From Candidatus Aenigmatarchaeota archaeon (GTDB lineage: Archaea > Aenigmatarchaeota > Aenigmatarchaeia > QMZP01): 18,791 nt of DNA. The DNA lies in NCBI GenBank assembly GCA_016202725.1, contig JACQOD010000053.1, forward strand, positions 1 through 18,791, written 5' to 3'. The position numbers were made by a program, and so were the translations under genes. Below, piece after piece: positions 7,023 through 14,261 of the stretch. The notes beneath the pieces were generated by a model. It ran no database searches and was not told where the DNA came from. It saw only the letters and a list, made by a program, of their open reading frames with translations. Position 1 is the stretch's first letter, and each line of letters starts with the position of its first letter.

Positions 7023-7862
7023 CTACTTCCCGAGGATGGCCTGCGCGAGATAGGGAAGGAGGTCGCTGGCGAGCAGGCCTTCCCCCCTTCCCTTGGCGGC
7101 CATCTGGCCCGCAGTCCCGTTCATCCAGGCCGCTGCACAGCCAGCCTCGAAGGGGGAAGCGCCGCGGGCGAGCAGGGCGCCGCAGACCCCTGCCAGGACG
7201 TCGCCCGTCCCGCCTTTCGCCAGGAAGGGCGTGCCGGTTTCATTCGCGAGGGTGTGCTTGCCATCGGAGATGACGTCCACCGCCCCTTTCAGGAGGATGG
7301 TGCAGCCCAGCTCCTTGGCGAAGCGCTCGACCATGCCCATCCTCTCCTTGACCAGGTCGGTGGGCTGGACGCCGGTCAGCTGGAAGAACTCCTGGGCATG
7401 GGGAGTGATGACCATCTTCTCGTGCGCAAGGTCCTTGCGGTTGCCCACGACCTGGATGGCATCCGCATCCACGACCACGGGCTTGCGGTTCTTCTCCAGG
7501 AACTTCTCCGCGAACATAGCCGTCTCCCGGCGCTGCTCCACGCCCCCGCCCAGGACCGCGGCATCGGCCTCTTCAAGCAGCCTGAAGGCGTCCGGCAGGT
7601 GCCAGGAATTGAGGAAGTCCCCCCGGACCGGGAAGGCGATCAGGTCGGGGGCGAACGAGGCGATGATGTCCGCGGCGCGCCGGGGGGCCAGGACCTTGAC
7701 GACACCCGCACCTGCCCGCAGGGCTGCCAGGGCCGCCAGGGCTGGAGCGCCAGAGTAGAGCCTGCTCCCGCCGATGACCAGCAGTCGGCCGTAGTCGCCT
7801 TTGTGGGACCACGCCTCCCGCGGGGGGAAGAGCTTCTTCACCATGGCTTTCGTGACGGGCAT
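7023..7862 (-). CDS. nnrD: ADP-dependent NAD(P)H-hydrate dehydratase (stand-alone NnrD domain)
   Basis: Encodes 279 residues, the size of the dehydratase domain alone; the NnrE epimerase domain often fused at the N-terminus is absent. The enzyme repairs hydrated, inactive NADH or NADPH using a nucleotide (ADP in prokaryotes). Ribokinase-like motifs: HKGDYGRLLVIGGS (20-33), AALAALRAGAGVVKV (42-56), VDADA (131-135), TPH (153-155), LLKGAVDVI (190-198) and the signature NETGTPFLAKGGTGDVLAG (207-225) with the catalytic Asp at 220. The start at 7862 has a TATA-like box about 25 bases upstream. It is followed leftward, after about 120 bases, by the promoter of the cDPG synthetase-like gene, so it is probably monocistronic. 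The epimerase partner would have to lie elsewhere. Confidence 0.92.
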   Translation of the reverse strand: MPVTKAMVKKLFPPREAWSHKGDYGRLLVIGGSRLYSGAPALAALAALRAGAGVVKVLAPRRAADIIASFAPDLIAFPVRGDFLNSWHLPDAFRLLEEADAAVLGGGVEQRRETAMFAEKFLEKNRKPVVVDADAIQVVGNRKDLAHEKMVITPHAQEFFQLTGVQPTDLVKERMGMVERFAKELGCTILLKGAVDVISDGKHTLANETGTPFLAKGGTGDVLAGVCGALLARGASPFEAGCAAAWMNGTAGQMAAKGRGEGLLASDLLPYLAQAILGK

Positions 7863-7882
7863 GCACTGGATTGAAGGGAGAG

Positions 7883-7890
7883 CATAAATT
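7883..7890 (-). promoter_or_regulatory. TATA-like box of nnrD
   Basis: AATTTATG on the minus strand, centred about 25 bases upstream of the ATG at 7862. It separates nnrD from the UMP kinase gene ending at 7921. Confidence 0.55.
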
Positions 7891-7920
7891 GCTGGGCCTG
7901 GTTATGCAAGGGTCGCCGCC

Positions 7921-8589
7921 TTACCGGATCGTCGTCCCCTCGAAGGGCTTGCCGTCCAGGCATTTCTCGAGGTTGGGGATGTTGGTGCCGTTGAGGATGA
8001 TGACTGGCAGGCGAGCGGAGCGGGCCAGGGCGGCGGCCGCGGGATCGAAGGGGGCGTGCATGCCGGGCTTCCAGGCCAGGCCGAATAGATCGTGGTAGCC
8101 TTTCCAGGTGAGGTCCTTCAGGGGGGCGGCATCCGGGTAGCGGTTGGGGTCACGGGTGCAGACGTAGTCGACGTTGGTGAGGTTCAGGAGGGACTTGCAC
8201 TTGTAGGCCTTCGCCAGCGCGACCGCGACGTAGTCGGTGGAGTTGCCGGGCTTCCAGCCCGCGGCCACGACGACGGGCTTGTCGGTCTTCACCCGCTGGG
8301 ACGACGCCAAGATGGCTGGGTGGGCGAGCGACCCCAGGCCAGCCCGCAGGAGGTGGGCGTTCAGGCGCGTGGCCTGGATGCCGATAAGGTCGAGCTCCTC
8401 CGCGGGGACGTCGGCCAGGCGGTGTGCGGCCTGCTGGTAGGATCGGGCAGTCGCGCCGCCGCCGCACACCACCAGGAAGCGCTTCCCCTGGCGGACCTGG
8501 GCCAGCAGCAGGGTGCGCAGCCGGGCGAGGAAGGCGATGTCAATGCCCGCGGGCGCGATCAGCGACCCGCCCAGGGAGAGGACGATCAT
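7921..8589 (-). CDS. pyrH: UMP kinase (archaeal PyrH, amino acid kinase family)
   Basis: Encodes 222 residues, the compact archaeal form. It phosphorylates UMP to UDP with ATP in the cytoplasm, the committed step to UTP and CTP. Motifs: IVLSLGGSLIAP (2-13) phosphate-binding start, VCGGGATARSYQ (41-52), a helix with the UMP-contacting IGIQATRLNA (69-78), GWKPGNSTDYVAVALA (111-126), LTNVDYVCTRDPNRYP (137-152) for nucleotide binding, and GMHAPFDPAAAALA (176-189). Its ATG overlaps the stop of the upstream aldehyde dehydrogenase gene as ATGA, and an AGGAGG sequence lies 5 bases before it. This is the only chromosomal gene here that relies on an internal ribosome-binding site instead of its own TATA box. 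The gene pairing has no obvious pathway logic. Confidence 0.95.
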   Translation of the reverse strand: MIVLSLGGSLIAPAGIDIAFLARLRTLLLAQVRQGKRFLVVCGGGATARSYQQAAHRLADVPAEELDLIGIQATRLNAHLLRAGLGSLAHPAILASSQRVKTDKPVVVAAGWKPGNSTDYVAVALAKAYKCKSLLNLTNVDYVCTRDPNRYPDAAPLKDLTWKGYHDLFGLAWKPGMHAPFDPAAAALARSARLPVIILNGTNIPNLEKCLDGKPFEGTTIR

Positions 8590-10109
8590 GGCCGCCTCCT
8601 GGGGGTGCGGGTGAACGGGGAGCCGGAACGTTTCGATGTTCCGCCCCCATCGACCCCATCCATCTGTGCCCGCTGCAGCCTGCCGGAATAGTCAATGTAG
8701 ACGGTCTTAAGGTGGGTGAACTCCTCCACGCCGGTCCAGCCGGCCTCGCGGGTGTGACCGGTGGCCTTCACGCCCCCGAAGGGGAGGTGGACCTCTGCGC
8801 CAGTCGTGGAGGCGTTGACGTAGGTGATGCCGGCCTCGATCCGGTGGATCGCGCGGAAGGCGCTGGTGATGTTTTTCGTGTAGACGGCCGAGGACAGGCC
8901 GTAGGGGATGTCGTTCATCACGTCGATGGCTTCGTCCAGGGAGCGGACCGTGAGCAGGGAGACGGCCGGCCCGAAGATCTCCTCCCGGGCGATGCGCATG
9001 TCCGGCTGCACATCGGTGAAGAGGGTCGGCTGGTAGAAGAACCCCTTGCCTTTGGGGATGGTGCCGCCGCAGCGCAGGCGGGCGCCCTCCTGCAAGCCGA
9101 GCTGGGTGTAACCATGCACCTTTTCCACCGCGCGGGCATTGATGAGCGGACCCACCTCGGTGCCGGCCCGCAGGCCAGGGCCAAGGCGCAGGCTGCGGAC
9201 GCGGGCCGCGAGCAAGCGCTCGAATTTCTCCTGGATTTTTTCGTGCACGATCACCCTGGAGGCGGCGGTGCAGCGCTGGCCCGAGGTGCCGTAGCCGCCC
9301 CAGACCACCCCTTCAAGGGCGAGGGCGAGGTCGGCATCAGGCAGGATGATGATGCCGTTCTTGCCGCCTCCCTCGACCCCGACCTTCTTCATGCCGGCCT
9401 TGCGGATGATGCCTTCTCCCGTGGAGCCGTTGCCGGTGAAGGAGATGCCCTGCACCTGCGGGTGGGTGACCAAGGCGTCGCCCACGGTTTCGCCGGGCCC
9501 CGTGACCAGGTTCACGACCCCTGCGGGGGCGCCGGCCTCCTGGAGCAGCTGGACGAAGCGCGTGGCGCAGAGGGGCGTGTCGGAGGAGGGTTTCAGGATG
9601 ACGGTGTTCCCGCACACCAGCGCGGGCAGCACCTTCCAGGAGGGGATGGCGACCGGGAAGTTCCAGGGGGTGATGCAGGCCACGATCCCTACAGGGACCC
9701 GGATGGTCAGGGCGGCCTTCTCGCGCAGCTCAGAGGTCGTGGTGGTGCCAAACAGCCGCCTGCCCTCCCCTGCAAAATATTCAGCGGTATCGATCGCTTC
9801 CTGGACGTCGCCCCTGGCCTCGGGCAGGACCTTGCCCATCTCCAGGCTCACCAGCCGGGCGAGCTCTTCCTTGCGCTGCTGGAGGAGGGCGGCCAGGCGG
9901 AAGAGGACGCGCGCCCGGGTGGGGGGAGGGGTGTTGCGCCAGGCGGGGAATGCCTTGGCAGCGGCGGCCACGGCGAGGTCGACGTCGCGCGCGTCGCCCT
10001 GCTGAAACAGGCCGATCACCCTCCCCGTCGCGGGGTCGAGGGAGGGGAAGGTCTGCCCAGAACGCGCAGGGGCCCACTTCCCCCCGACCAGCATCCGGTG
10101 GGTCTGCAT
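8586..10109 (-). CDS. NAD(P)-dependent aldehyde dehydrogenase
   Basis: Encodes 507 residues of the aldehyde dehydrogenase superfamily, which oxidises aldehydes to acids. Seen: PWNFP (148-152) with N150, VILKPSSDTP with K173, FTGNGSTG (224-231) of the coenzyme fold, general-base Glu246 in VEGGGKN, nucleophile C280 in GTSGQRCTAASR, EEIFGP (376-381) and LPFGGVKATGHTREAG (442-457). The usual ELGG around the general base is here EGGG, a minor variant. The last 30 residues (AQMDGVDGGG onward, ending RTPRRRP) are a basic, low-complexity tail beyond the normal end near residue 475, partly encoded where the pyrH SD lies. The start at 10109 has a TATA-like box 27 bases upstream. Substrate cannot be told from sequence; glyceraldehyde and semialdehydes are candidates from related archaeal enzymes. 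Confidence 0.92.
   Translation of the reverse strand: MQTHRMLVGGKWAPARSGQTFPSLDPATGRVIGLFQQGDARDVDLAVAAAAKAFPAWRNTPPPTRARVLFRLAALLQQRKEELARLVSLEMGKVLPEARGDVQEAIDTAEYFAGEGRRLFGTTTTSELREKAALTIRVPVGIVACITPWNFPVAIPSWKVLPALVCGNTVILKPSSDTPLCATRFVQLLQEAGAPAGVVNLVTGPGETVGDALVTHPQVQGISFTGNGSTGEGIIRKAGMKKVGVEGGGKNGIIILPDADLALALEGVVWGGYGTSGQRCTAASRVIVHEKIQEKFERLLAARVRSLRLGPGLRAGTEVGPLINARAVEKVHGYTQLGLQEGARLRCGGTIPKGKGFFYQPTLFTDVQPDMRIAREEIFGPAVSLLTVRSLDEAIDVMNDIPYGLSSAVYTKNITSAFRAIHRIEAGITYVNASTTGAEVHLPFGGVKATGHTREAGWTGVEEFTHLKTVYIDYSGRLQRAQMDGVDGGGTSKRSGSPFTRTPRRRP
8595..8600 (-). promoter_or_regulatory. Shine-Dalgarno site of pyrH
   Basis: AGGAGG on the minus strand, 5 bases before the ATG at 8589 and within the 3' end of the upstream coding region. 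Strong SD sites are missing before the first genes of units in this window, so it supports translation from a dicistronic message. Confidence 0.7.
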
Positions 10110-10132
10110 GCTTCACTATTCGTGCGCGAGCG

Positions 10133-10140
10133 TAAAAAGG
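10133..10140 (-). promoter_or_regulatory. TATA-like box of the aldehyde dehydrogenase/pyrH unit
   Basis: CCTTTTTA on the minus strand, centred about 27 bases upstream of the ATG at 10109. The rest of the intergenic stretch up to 10291 is GC-rich and shows no gene or strong structure to me. Confidence 0.5.
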
Positions 10141-10299
10141 TTCGGCGAAAGCGGCCGGGATGCTGCCGGGTCGTGAGCTGCACCATCCGGCTACTGGCCT
10201 ACGGATTCTGCCTGCGCGGCTCGGCGTGCCCTGCCGCCGCACGGCCATTCATGCCGCCGCAACGCCGCGAAAGGCCAGGGTGGCGCGCTTAACGCCGTT

Positions 10300-10401
10300 G
10301 TGCGTATGTAGCTGCCACACGCATGCTATCGGTTTCCAAATGCGGGAACAATGAAATCAGAAGCAAGAGCACCTGCGGTGGTCAATGAACTGCACACATA
10401 C
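10300..10401 (+). mobile_element. Miniature element M1 with 8-bp target duplication
   Basis: A 102-base non-coding element flanked by perfect 8-bp direct repeats ACGCCGTT (10292-10299 and 10402-10409). Its left end GTGCGTATGTAGCTG and the reverse complement of its right end GTATGTGTGCAGTTC match at 9 of 15 positions; five of the six differences are transitions. Bases 10300-10360 are nearly identical to 18722-18783 (three substitutions and one indel), which defines a repeat family. The right-hand target repeat overlaps the TAA stop (10410-10408) of the leftward acyl-CoA synthetase gene, so insertion was exactly at that gene's 3' end. No open frame of note, so any transposase must act in trans. 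Confidence 0.75.
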
Positions 10402-10407
10402 ACGCCG

Positions 10408-11778
10408 TTATGCTCGTGCTGCGCGACTCCCTGAATACTCAACCAGCGCCTTGAGGGCAGCAACCGCCCGCTCGGGGTAGGAGAAGGTCGGGATGCCGAC
10501 ATCCTCCAGGGGCTTCTTCAGGACCTCGGTATATTTCCCGCCGGCGGCGATCACCACCATGGGTTTCTGGCCTTTGGCTTCGACCAGCACCTCGACCACG
10601 TCTGGCGTGAGGGTGGGCACCTGGAACAGGGTCACGACCGCGAGGAGGTCGACCCCCGGGTCCCGCAGGACCGCGTCCAACGCCAGGGCATACCGATGCG
10701 TATCAGCATCCCCGGTCAGGTCGATGGGATTCTTGATGATGACGTGGGAGGGGAGGGCCTTGGTCAGCTCCTCCTTCGTCTGGTCTGCCAGGGAGGCCAT
10801 GCGCAGGCCGGCCTGGTAAATCGCATCGGCGGTCAGGACGCCGAAGCCGCCGCCGTTGGTGATGACTTGCACGCGATCCCCGCGCGCGGGAGGGGAGGAG
10901 GCGAAGGTGCGCGCGAAGTCGAAGATCTGCTCCAGGTCTGCGGCCTTGATCACCCCGGCCTGGCGGAGGGCGGCGTCGAAGATCCTGGCCTCGCCCGCGA
11001 GGGAGCCCGTATGCGACAGCGCGGCCGTGGTCCCCGCGGGGGTCTGGCCTCCTTTGAGGACGATGACCGGCTTCTTCCCCGCCAGGGAGCGGGCAACCTC
11101 ATAGAAGCGCCGGCCCTCGCGCACGCCCTCGAAGTAGGCGCAGATCACCTTGGTGTCCCGGTCCTGGGCCAGGTAGGTGAGGAGGTCGGCCTCGTCGATG
11201 TCCATGGCATTGCCGTACGAGACGAACTTGCTCACCTTGTAGCCCTTCATGGCCATCCAGTCCAGGACCACGGAGCCTGTCGCGCCTGACTGGGAGATGT
11301 AGGCGATGCTGCCCTTCTCCGGCCTTCCCAGCTTGAAGCGGGGGAGGAACAGGGTGTCCACGCCCGTGGCGGGATCGAAGACGCCCAGGCAGTTGGGGCC
11401 GAGGATGCGCAGGCGGTATTTCTTCCCGATGGCTTTGAGCTGCTCTTCCTCCTGCTTCTTGCCGATCTCGGCGAAGCCGGCCGAGATCAGGATGACGGCG
11501 GGGACCTTCTTCCTCCCGCAGTCCTCCAGCGCGGCAGGCACCAACTCCGCGGGGACCGTGATGACGGCGAGGTCCACGGGACCGGGGATGGCCGCCAGCG
11601 AGGGGAAGCAGGGATGACCGAACAGGTCAGGAGCATTCGGGTTTACTGGATAGACTTGCCCCCGGAAGCCCCCTTCCAGGAAATTGCGGTAGATGACGTG
11701 GCCCACCTTGCTGGGGTTGCGGGACGCCCCCACCACGGCAACCGACCGCGGGGAGAAGAAGGGGTCCAGGGGATGCAT
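10408..11778 (-). CDS. ADP-forming acetyl/acyl-CoA synthetase, alpha subunit
   Basis: Encodes 456 residues, the size of the separate alpha subunit of archaeal ADP-forming acetyl-CoA synthetases. The holoenzyme converts acyl-CoA, ADP and phosphate to acid, CoA and ATP, a main substrate-level ATP source in archaeal fermentation. Seen: CoA-binding Rossmann start FFSPRSVAVVGASRNPSKVG (7-26), YPVNP (43-47), LISAGFAEIG (97-106), ILGPNCLGV (125-133), ISQSGATGS (161-169), VSYGNAMDIDE (186-196), and the phosphohistidine H256 in ALSHTGS. The third domain (about 300-450) has ITNGGGFGVL and NPIDLTGDAD. The beta (ATP-grasp) subunit is not in the window and not fused, so it must be encoded elsewhere. A TATA-like box lies 26 bases before the ATG. 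Acyl specificity is not predictable. Confidence 0.92.
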   Translation of the reverse strand: MHPLDPFFSPRSVAVVGASRNPSKVGHVIYRNFLEGGFRGQVYPVNPNAPDLFGHPCFPSLAAIPGPVDLAVITVPAELVPAALEDCGRKKVPAVILISAGFAEIGKKQEEEQLKAIGKKYRLRILGPNCLGVFDPATGVDTLFLPRFKLGRPEKGSIAYISQSGATGSVVLDWMAMKGYKVSKFVSYGNAMDIDEADLLTYLAQDRDTKVICAYFEGVREGRRFYEVARSLAGKKPVIVLKGGQTPAGTTAALSHTGSLAGEARIFDAALRQAGVIKAADLEQIFDFARTFASSPPARGDRVQVITNGGGFGVLTADAIYQAGLRMASLADQTKEELTKALPSHVIIKNPIDLTGDADTHRYALALDAVLRDPGVDLLAVVTLFQVPTLTPDVVEVLVEAKGQKPMVVIAAGGKYTEVLKKPLEDVGIPTFSYPERAVAALKALVEYSGSRAARA

Positions 11779-11800
11779 GCGTTCTTCTTGGTGACAGGGG

Positions 11801-11808
11801 GATATAAC
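11801..11808 (-). promoter_or_regulatory. TATA-like box of the acyl-CoA synthetase alpha gene
   Basis: GTTATATC on the minus strand, centred 26 bases upstream of the ATG at 11778, in the 38-base gap after mtnA. It indicates separate transcription although mtnA lies just upstream on the same strand. Confidence 0.55.
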
Positions 11809-11816
11809 GCTGGATT

Positions 11817-12878
11817 CTAGCGGGGTCGCAGCTGCATGAGGTCATCGGGTTTGTGTATGCCCCGCTCGGTGATGAACCCGGTGATCAGCCTCCCGGGGGT
11901 GACATCAAAGGCGAGGTTGCGGGCGCGCGTGCCAGCCGGGGAGATCCTCACCCTCCTGAAGGCACCCTGGTCGTCGCGACCCCAGACGAAGTGGACTTCG
12001 TCTTCATGGCGCTCCTCGATCGGGATTGCCGCCCCCGAAGGGAGGGAGAAATCGATCGTGGTCGAGGGCGCGGCCACGTAGAAGGGGATGCCGTTGTCCT
12101 TCGCGCAGACCGCCTTCTCGTAGGTGCCGATCTTGTTCGCGGCCGAGCCGTCGGCGGCGCAGATGCGGTCTGCTCCCACCAGCATGAGGTCCACTTCCTT
12201 GCGTTGCATGAGAAAGCCCATGGCGTTGTCGGGGATGATGTGGTGGGGGATGCCCTCCTGCTGGAGTTCCCAGGAGGTGAGCGAGGCGCCCTGCCCGCGG
12301 GGCCGCGTTTCATCCGCATACACATGCACGCGCTTGCCCTGGCGGACGGCCTGGTAGACGGGGGAAAGGGCGGACCCAAAATCCACGAAGGCGAGCCACC
12401 CGGCATTGCAGTGGGTGGCGACGCGGGCGCCGTCGCGGATCAGGGAGGAGCCGTGCTCGCCGATGCGCTTGCAGAAGGCCGCGTCCTCGTCGGCAATGGC
12501 CTGCGCTTCCTGGACCGCCTGCTCGCGCGCCTGTTCGGGCGCAAGGCCCTGCACGGCAGCGGCGACGCGCTCGGTCGCGTAGAAGAGGTTCCTCGCCGTC
12601 GGCCTGGTCCCCTCGACCAGGGCGCGGGCCTGCTGGACCGCGGGCCAGAATCCCGCGCCTGCGGGCGCCTCTAGCACCCCCTGCGCAAGCGCATAGCCGG
12701 CGGCCGCGCCGATGGCGCCCGCTCCCCTGATCCTCATGTCCGTGATGGCTTGGGCGGTCTCCCTGCAGGAGGGGAGCGTGATGATCTGGAAGGCGTGGGG
12801 GAGCAAGGTCTGGTCGATCATCTGCACGCTGCTGCCCTGCAGCCAGACGGTCCGGTAGGGTTTGCCTTGCACGAGCAT
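11817..12878 (-). CDS. mtnA: S-methyl-5-thioribose-1-phosphate isomerase (MtnA)
   Basis: Encodes 353 residues, normal for MtnA, an aldose-ketose isomerase that turns methylthioribose-1-phosphate into methylthioribulose-1-phosphate in methionine salvage. Related archaeal enzymes can also use 5-deoxyribose-1-phosphate. Motifs: MRIRGAGAIGAAAGYALA (48-65), EGTRPTARNL (89-98), THCNAG with catalytic C157, VYADETRPRGQGASLTSWEL (186-205), VGADRICAADGSAANKIGTY with catalytic D237, and PFYVAAPSTTIDFSL (265-279). RGAGAIG replaces the common RGAPAIG. The frame is open over a thousand bases further upstream, but that extension is antisense to the aminotransferase gene; the ATG at 12878 has a TATA-like box 24-25 bases upstream and gives the family's normal N-terminus. 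It is divergent from the aminotransferase gene. Confidence 0.92.
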   Translation of the reverse strand: MLVQGKPYRTVWLQGSSVQMIDQTLLPHAFQIITLPSCRETAQAITDMRIRGAGAIGAAAGYALAQGVLEAPAGAGFWPAVQQARALVEGTRPTARNLFYATERVAAAVQGLAPEQAREQAVQEAQAIADEDAAFCKRIGEHGSSLIRDGARVATHCNAGWLAFVDFGSALSPVYQAVRQGKRVHVYADETRPRGQGASLTSWELQQEGIPHHIIPDNAMGFLMQRKEVDLMLVGADRICAADGSAANKIGTYEKAVCAKDNGIPFYVAAPSTTIDFSLPSGAAIPIEERHEDEVHFVWGRDDQGAFRRVRISPAGTRARNLAFDVTPGRLITGFITERGIHKPDDLMQLRPR

Positions 12879-12898
12879 GACCTCTGTTGGGGGATAGG

Positions 12899-12906
12899 CA
12901 TAAAAA
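12899..12906 (-). promoter_or_regulatory. TATA-like box of mtnA
   Basis: TTTTTATG on the minus strand, centred about 24.5 bases upstream of the mtnA ATG at 12878. It lies 14 bases from the box of the divergent aminotransferase gene, so the two promoters nearly touch and could compete or be co-regulated. Confidence 0.55.
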
Positions 12907-12920
12907 CCGCCGCCGATGGC

Positions 12921-12928
12921 AAATATAG
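12921..12928 (+). promoter_or_regulatory. TATA-like box of the aminotransferase gene
   Basis: AAATATAG centred 26.5 bases upstream of the ATG at 12951. Here, unlike the lipoprotein C/pilin gap, each divergent gene has its own box. Confidence 0.55.
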
Positions 12929-12950
12929 GCCCGCCTGCCCAAGTAGGCAC

Positions 12951-14105
12951 ATGCTCCGGCACCTGCTGGCTGAGCGGGAGACTGAGCTGCCCTACTTCAC
13001 GATCGGGAAGTTGCTGGCCCTGCTGGAGAAGGGGGGAGCCCTCTCCCTGGGACCGGGGGAGCCTGACTTTCCCGCCTCCCCGAAAGTCAGGGCAGCAGCC
13101 AAGCAGGCCATGGACCGGAAGGAGACCCACTACTCCCCGCCCCAGGGGCGGAAGGATCTCCGGGAGGCGCTCGCCCGCAAGTTGTGGCGGGAAAACAGGA
13201 TCCGGGTTCCTCCCGACGATGTGCTCGTCACCACCGGCTCGACCGAGGGCGTCCTGCTGGCCCTGCTGGCGACCATGGATCCTGGGGAGGGAATCCTGGT
13301 GCCGGACCCGAGCTTCCTGGCCTACAAGCCTACGGTGGAGATATTGAACGGCATGCCCCTTGCCTTCCCCCTGCGGGAAGAGGAAGGCTTCCGCTACACG
13401 ACCGAGGCCCTGGAGGAGGCGTTGATCCCGGAGAAGACCACCGCACTCATCCTGAACTCCCCCTGCAACCCCACCGGGACCGTGCTGTCGCGCAGGGACC
13501 TGGAGGAGGTCGCGGCCTTCGCGGTGGAGCATGACCTGCTCATCATCGCGGACGAGGCGTACGAGCGGTTCGTGTACGGGACCACGCACGTCAGCATCGG
13601 CTCCCTGAACGGCATGCACGACCGCGTGGTGACCCTGCATTCCTTCTCGAAGACGCACGCCATGCCCGGCTTCCGGGTGGGATATGCCTGCGGGCCCGGA
13701 AGGCTGATCCAGGCCATGACGAAGCTCCACTTGTTCACCAGCCTGGCGACCCCCACTGTCAGCCAGGCGGCTGCCCTCGCGGCCCTGCGGGACCAGGCCT
13801 ATCCCGCGCAGATGCTGCGCGCCTACGCGAAGCGCCGGCAGGTCATCCTGCGGCGCGCGCGAGAGCTCTTGCCCGTGGTGGAACCGAAGGGGGCTTTTTA
13901 CGTGTTCCCCAGCATCAGGGCCACGGGCCTGCGATCCCTGCCGTTCGCGGAGCAGCTGCTGAAAAAGGCCAAGGTGGCCGTGGTCCCGGGGACGGAGTTC
14001 GGCAAGCACGGCGAAGGCTTTATCAGGCTCAGCTACGCCACGGACGTGCGGATCATCGGGCAGGCGATGGACCGGATGGAACAGTTCCTGAAGGGGCTGC
14101 GCTGA
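12951..14105 (+). CDS. PLP-dependent class I/II aminotransferase
   Basis: Encodes 384 residues of the fold-type I aspartate aminotransferase family, which moves amino groups between amino acids and 2-oxo acids using pyridoxal phosphate. Motifs: LSLGPGEPDFPASP (31-44), YSPPQGRKDLREALA (61-75), TTGSTEGVLLAL (94-105), NSPCNPTGTVLS (169-180) with N173, IADEAYERF (199-207) with D201 and Y204, SFSKTHAMPGFRVGY with the PLP lysine K234, and FIRLSYA with substrate-carboxylate R359. The ATG at 12951 was chosen for its TATA box at 26.5 bases; upstream in-frame codons run through the mtnA promoter and mtnA 5' end. It diverges from mtnA, which could suggest the final transamination of methionine salvage (keto-methylthiobutyrate to methionine), but family members with many other substrates look alike. 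Treat the pathway link as a hypothesis. Confidence 0.92.
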   Translation: MLRHLLAERETELPYFTIGKLLALLEKGGALSLGPGEPDFPASPKVRAAAKQAMDRKETHYSPPQGRKDLREALARKLWRENRIRVPPDDVLVTTGSTEGVLLALLATMDPGEGILVPDPSFLAYKPTVEILNGMPLAFPLREEEGFRYTTEALEEALIPEKTTALILNSPCNPTGTVLSRRDLEEVAAFAVEHDLLIIADEAYERFVYGTTHVSIGSLNGMHDRVVTLHSFSKTHAMPGFRVGYACGPGRLIQAMTKLHLFTSLATPTVSQAAALAALRDQAYPAQMLRAYAKRRQVILRRARELLPVVEPKGAFYVFPSIRATGLRSLPFAEQLLKKAKVAVVPGTEFGKHGEGFIRLSYATDVRIIGQAMDRMEQFLKGLR

Positions 14106-14145
14106 GGGCACGCTTCATACGCCTGGTTTCGGCGGCCGCGGCACA

Positions 14146-14208
14146 GGACCGCACGTGGACGACACCTCCCCCGTCCTCCCTGTCGGAGGCGGCTCTCGGT
14201 GCGGTTCC
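14146..14208 (+). other. Compound stem-loop, possible structured RNA
   Basis: An outer stem pairs GGACCGCAC (14146-14154) with GTGCGGTTCC (14199-14208), nine pairs with one bulged T. Inside it CCGTCCTCC (14171-14179) pairs with GGAGGCGG (14185-14192), eight pairs with one bulged T and a CTGTC loop. It lies in the 156-base gap between the aminotransferase stop and the winged-helix promoter. No known RNA family was recognised; it could be a 3'-end structure of the upstream message. Confidence 0.4.
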
Positions 14209-14232
14209 GGGATTGGTCTTCATCGCCCCGCG

Positions 14233-14240
14233 CTTTTATC
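14233..14240 (+). promoter_or_regulatory. TATA-like box of the winged-helix gene
   Basis: CTTTTATC centred 25.5 bases upstream of the ATG at 14262, marking the start in preference to the in-frame GTG at 14199 that lies inside the preceding stem-loop. Confidence 0.55.
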
Positions 14241-14261
14241 CTTCGGCCACCAACTCATGGT

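Noticed and set aside
8424..10292. 622-codon rightward open frame over pyrH and the aldehyde dehydrogenase
   Set aside because: Antisense to two clear enzyme genes, rich in Gly/Ala/Arg/Asp repeats, no domain and no promoter.
10160..10354. 64-codon rightward open frame in the gap before M1
   Set aside because: It runs across the target duplication and into the M1 element; no promoter at the usual distance and no protein-like pattern.
12879..14111. Long leftward open frame that would extend MtnA by about 410 residues
   Set aside because: It is antisense to a well-supported aminotransferase, low in recognisable motifs, and the mtnA TATA box and normal N-terminus lie at 12878-12906. High GC produces long antisense frames.
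14199..14217. tRNA-like GGTTCCGGG end near the stem-loop at 14146-14208
   Set aside because: No anticodon arm, D arm or acceptor pairing can be built around it.
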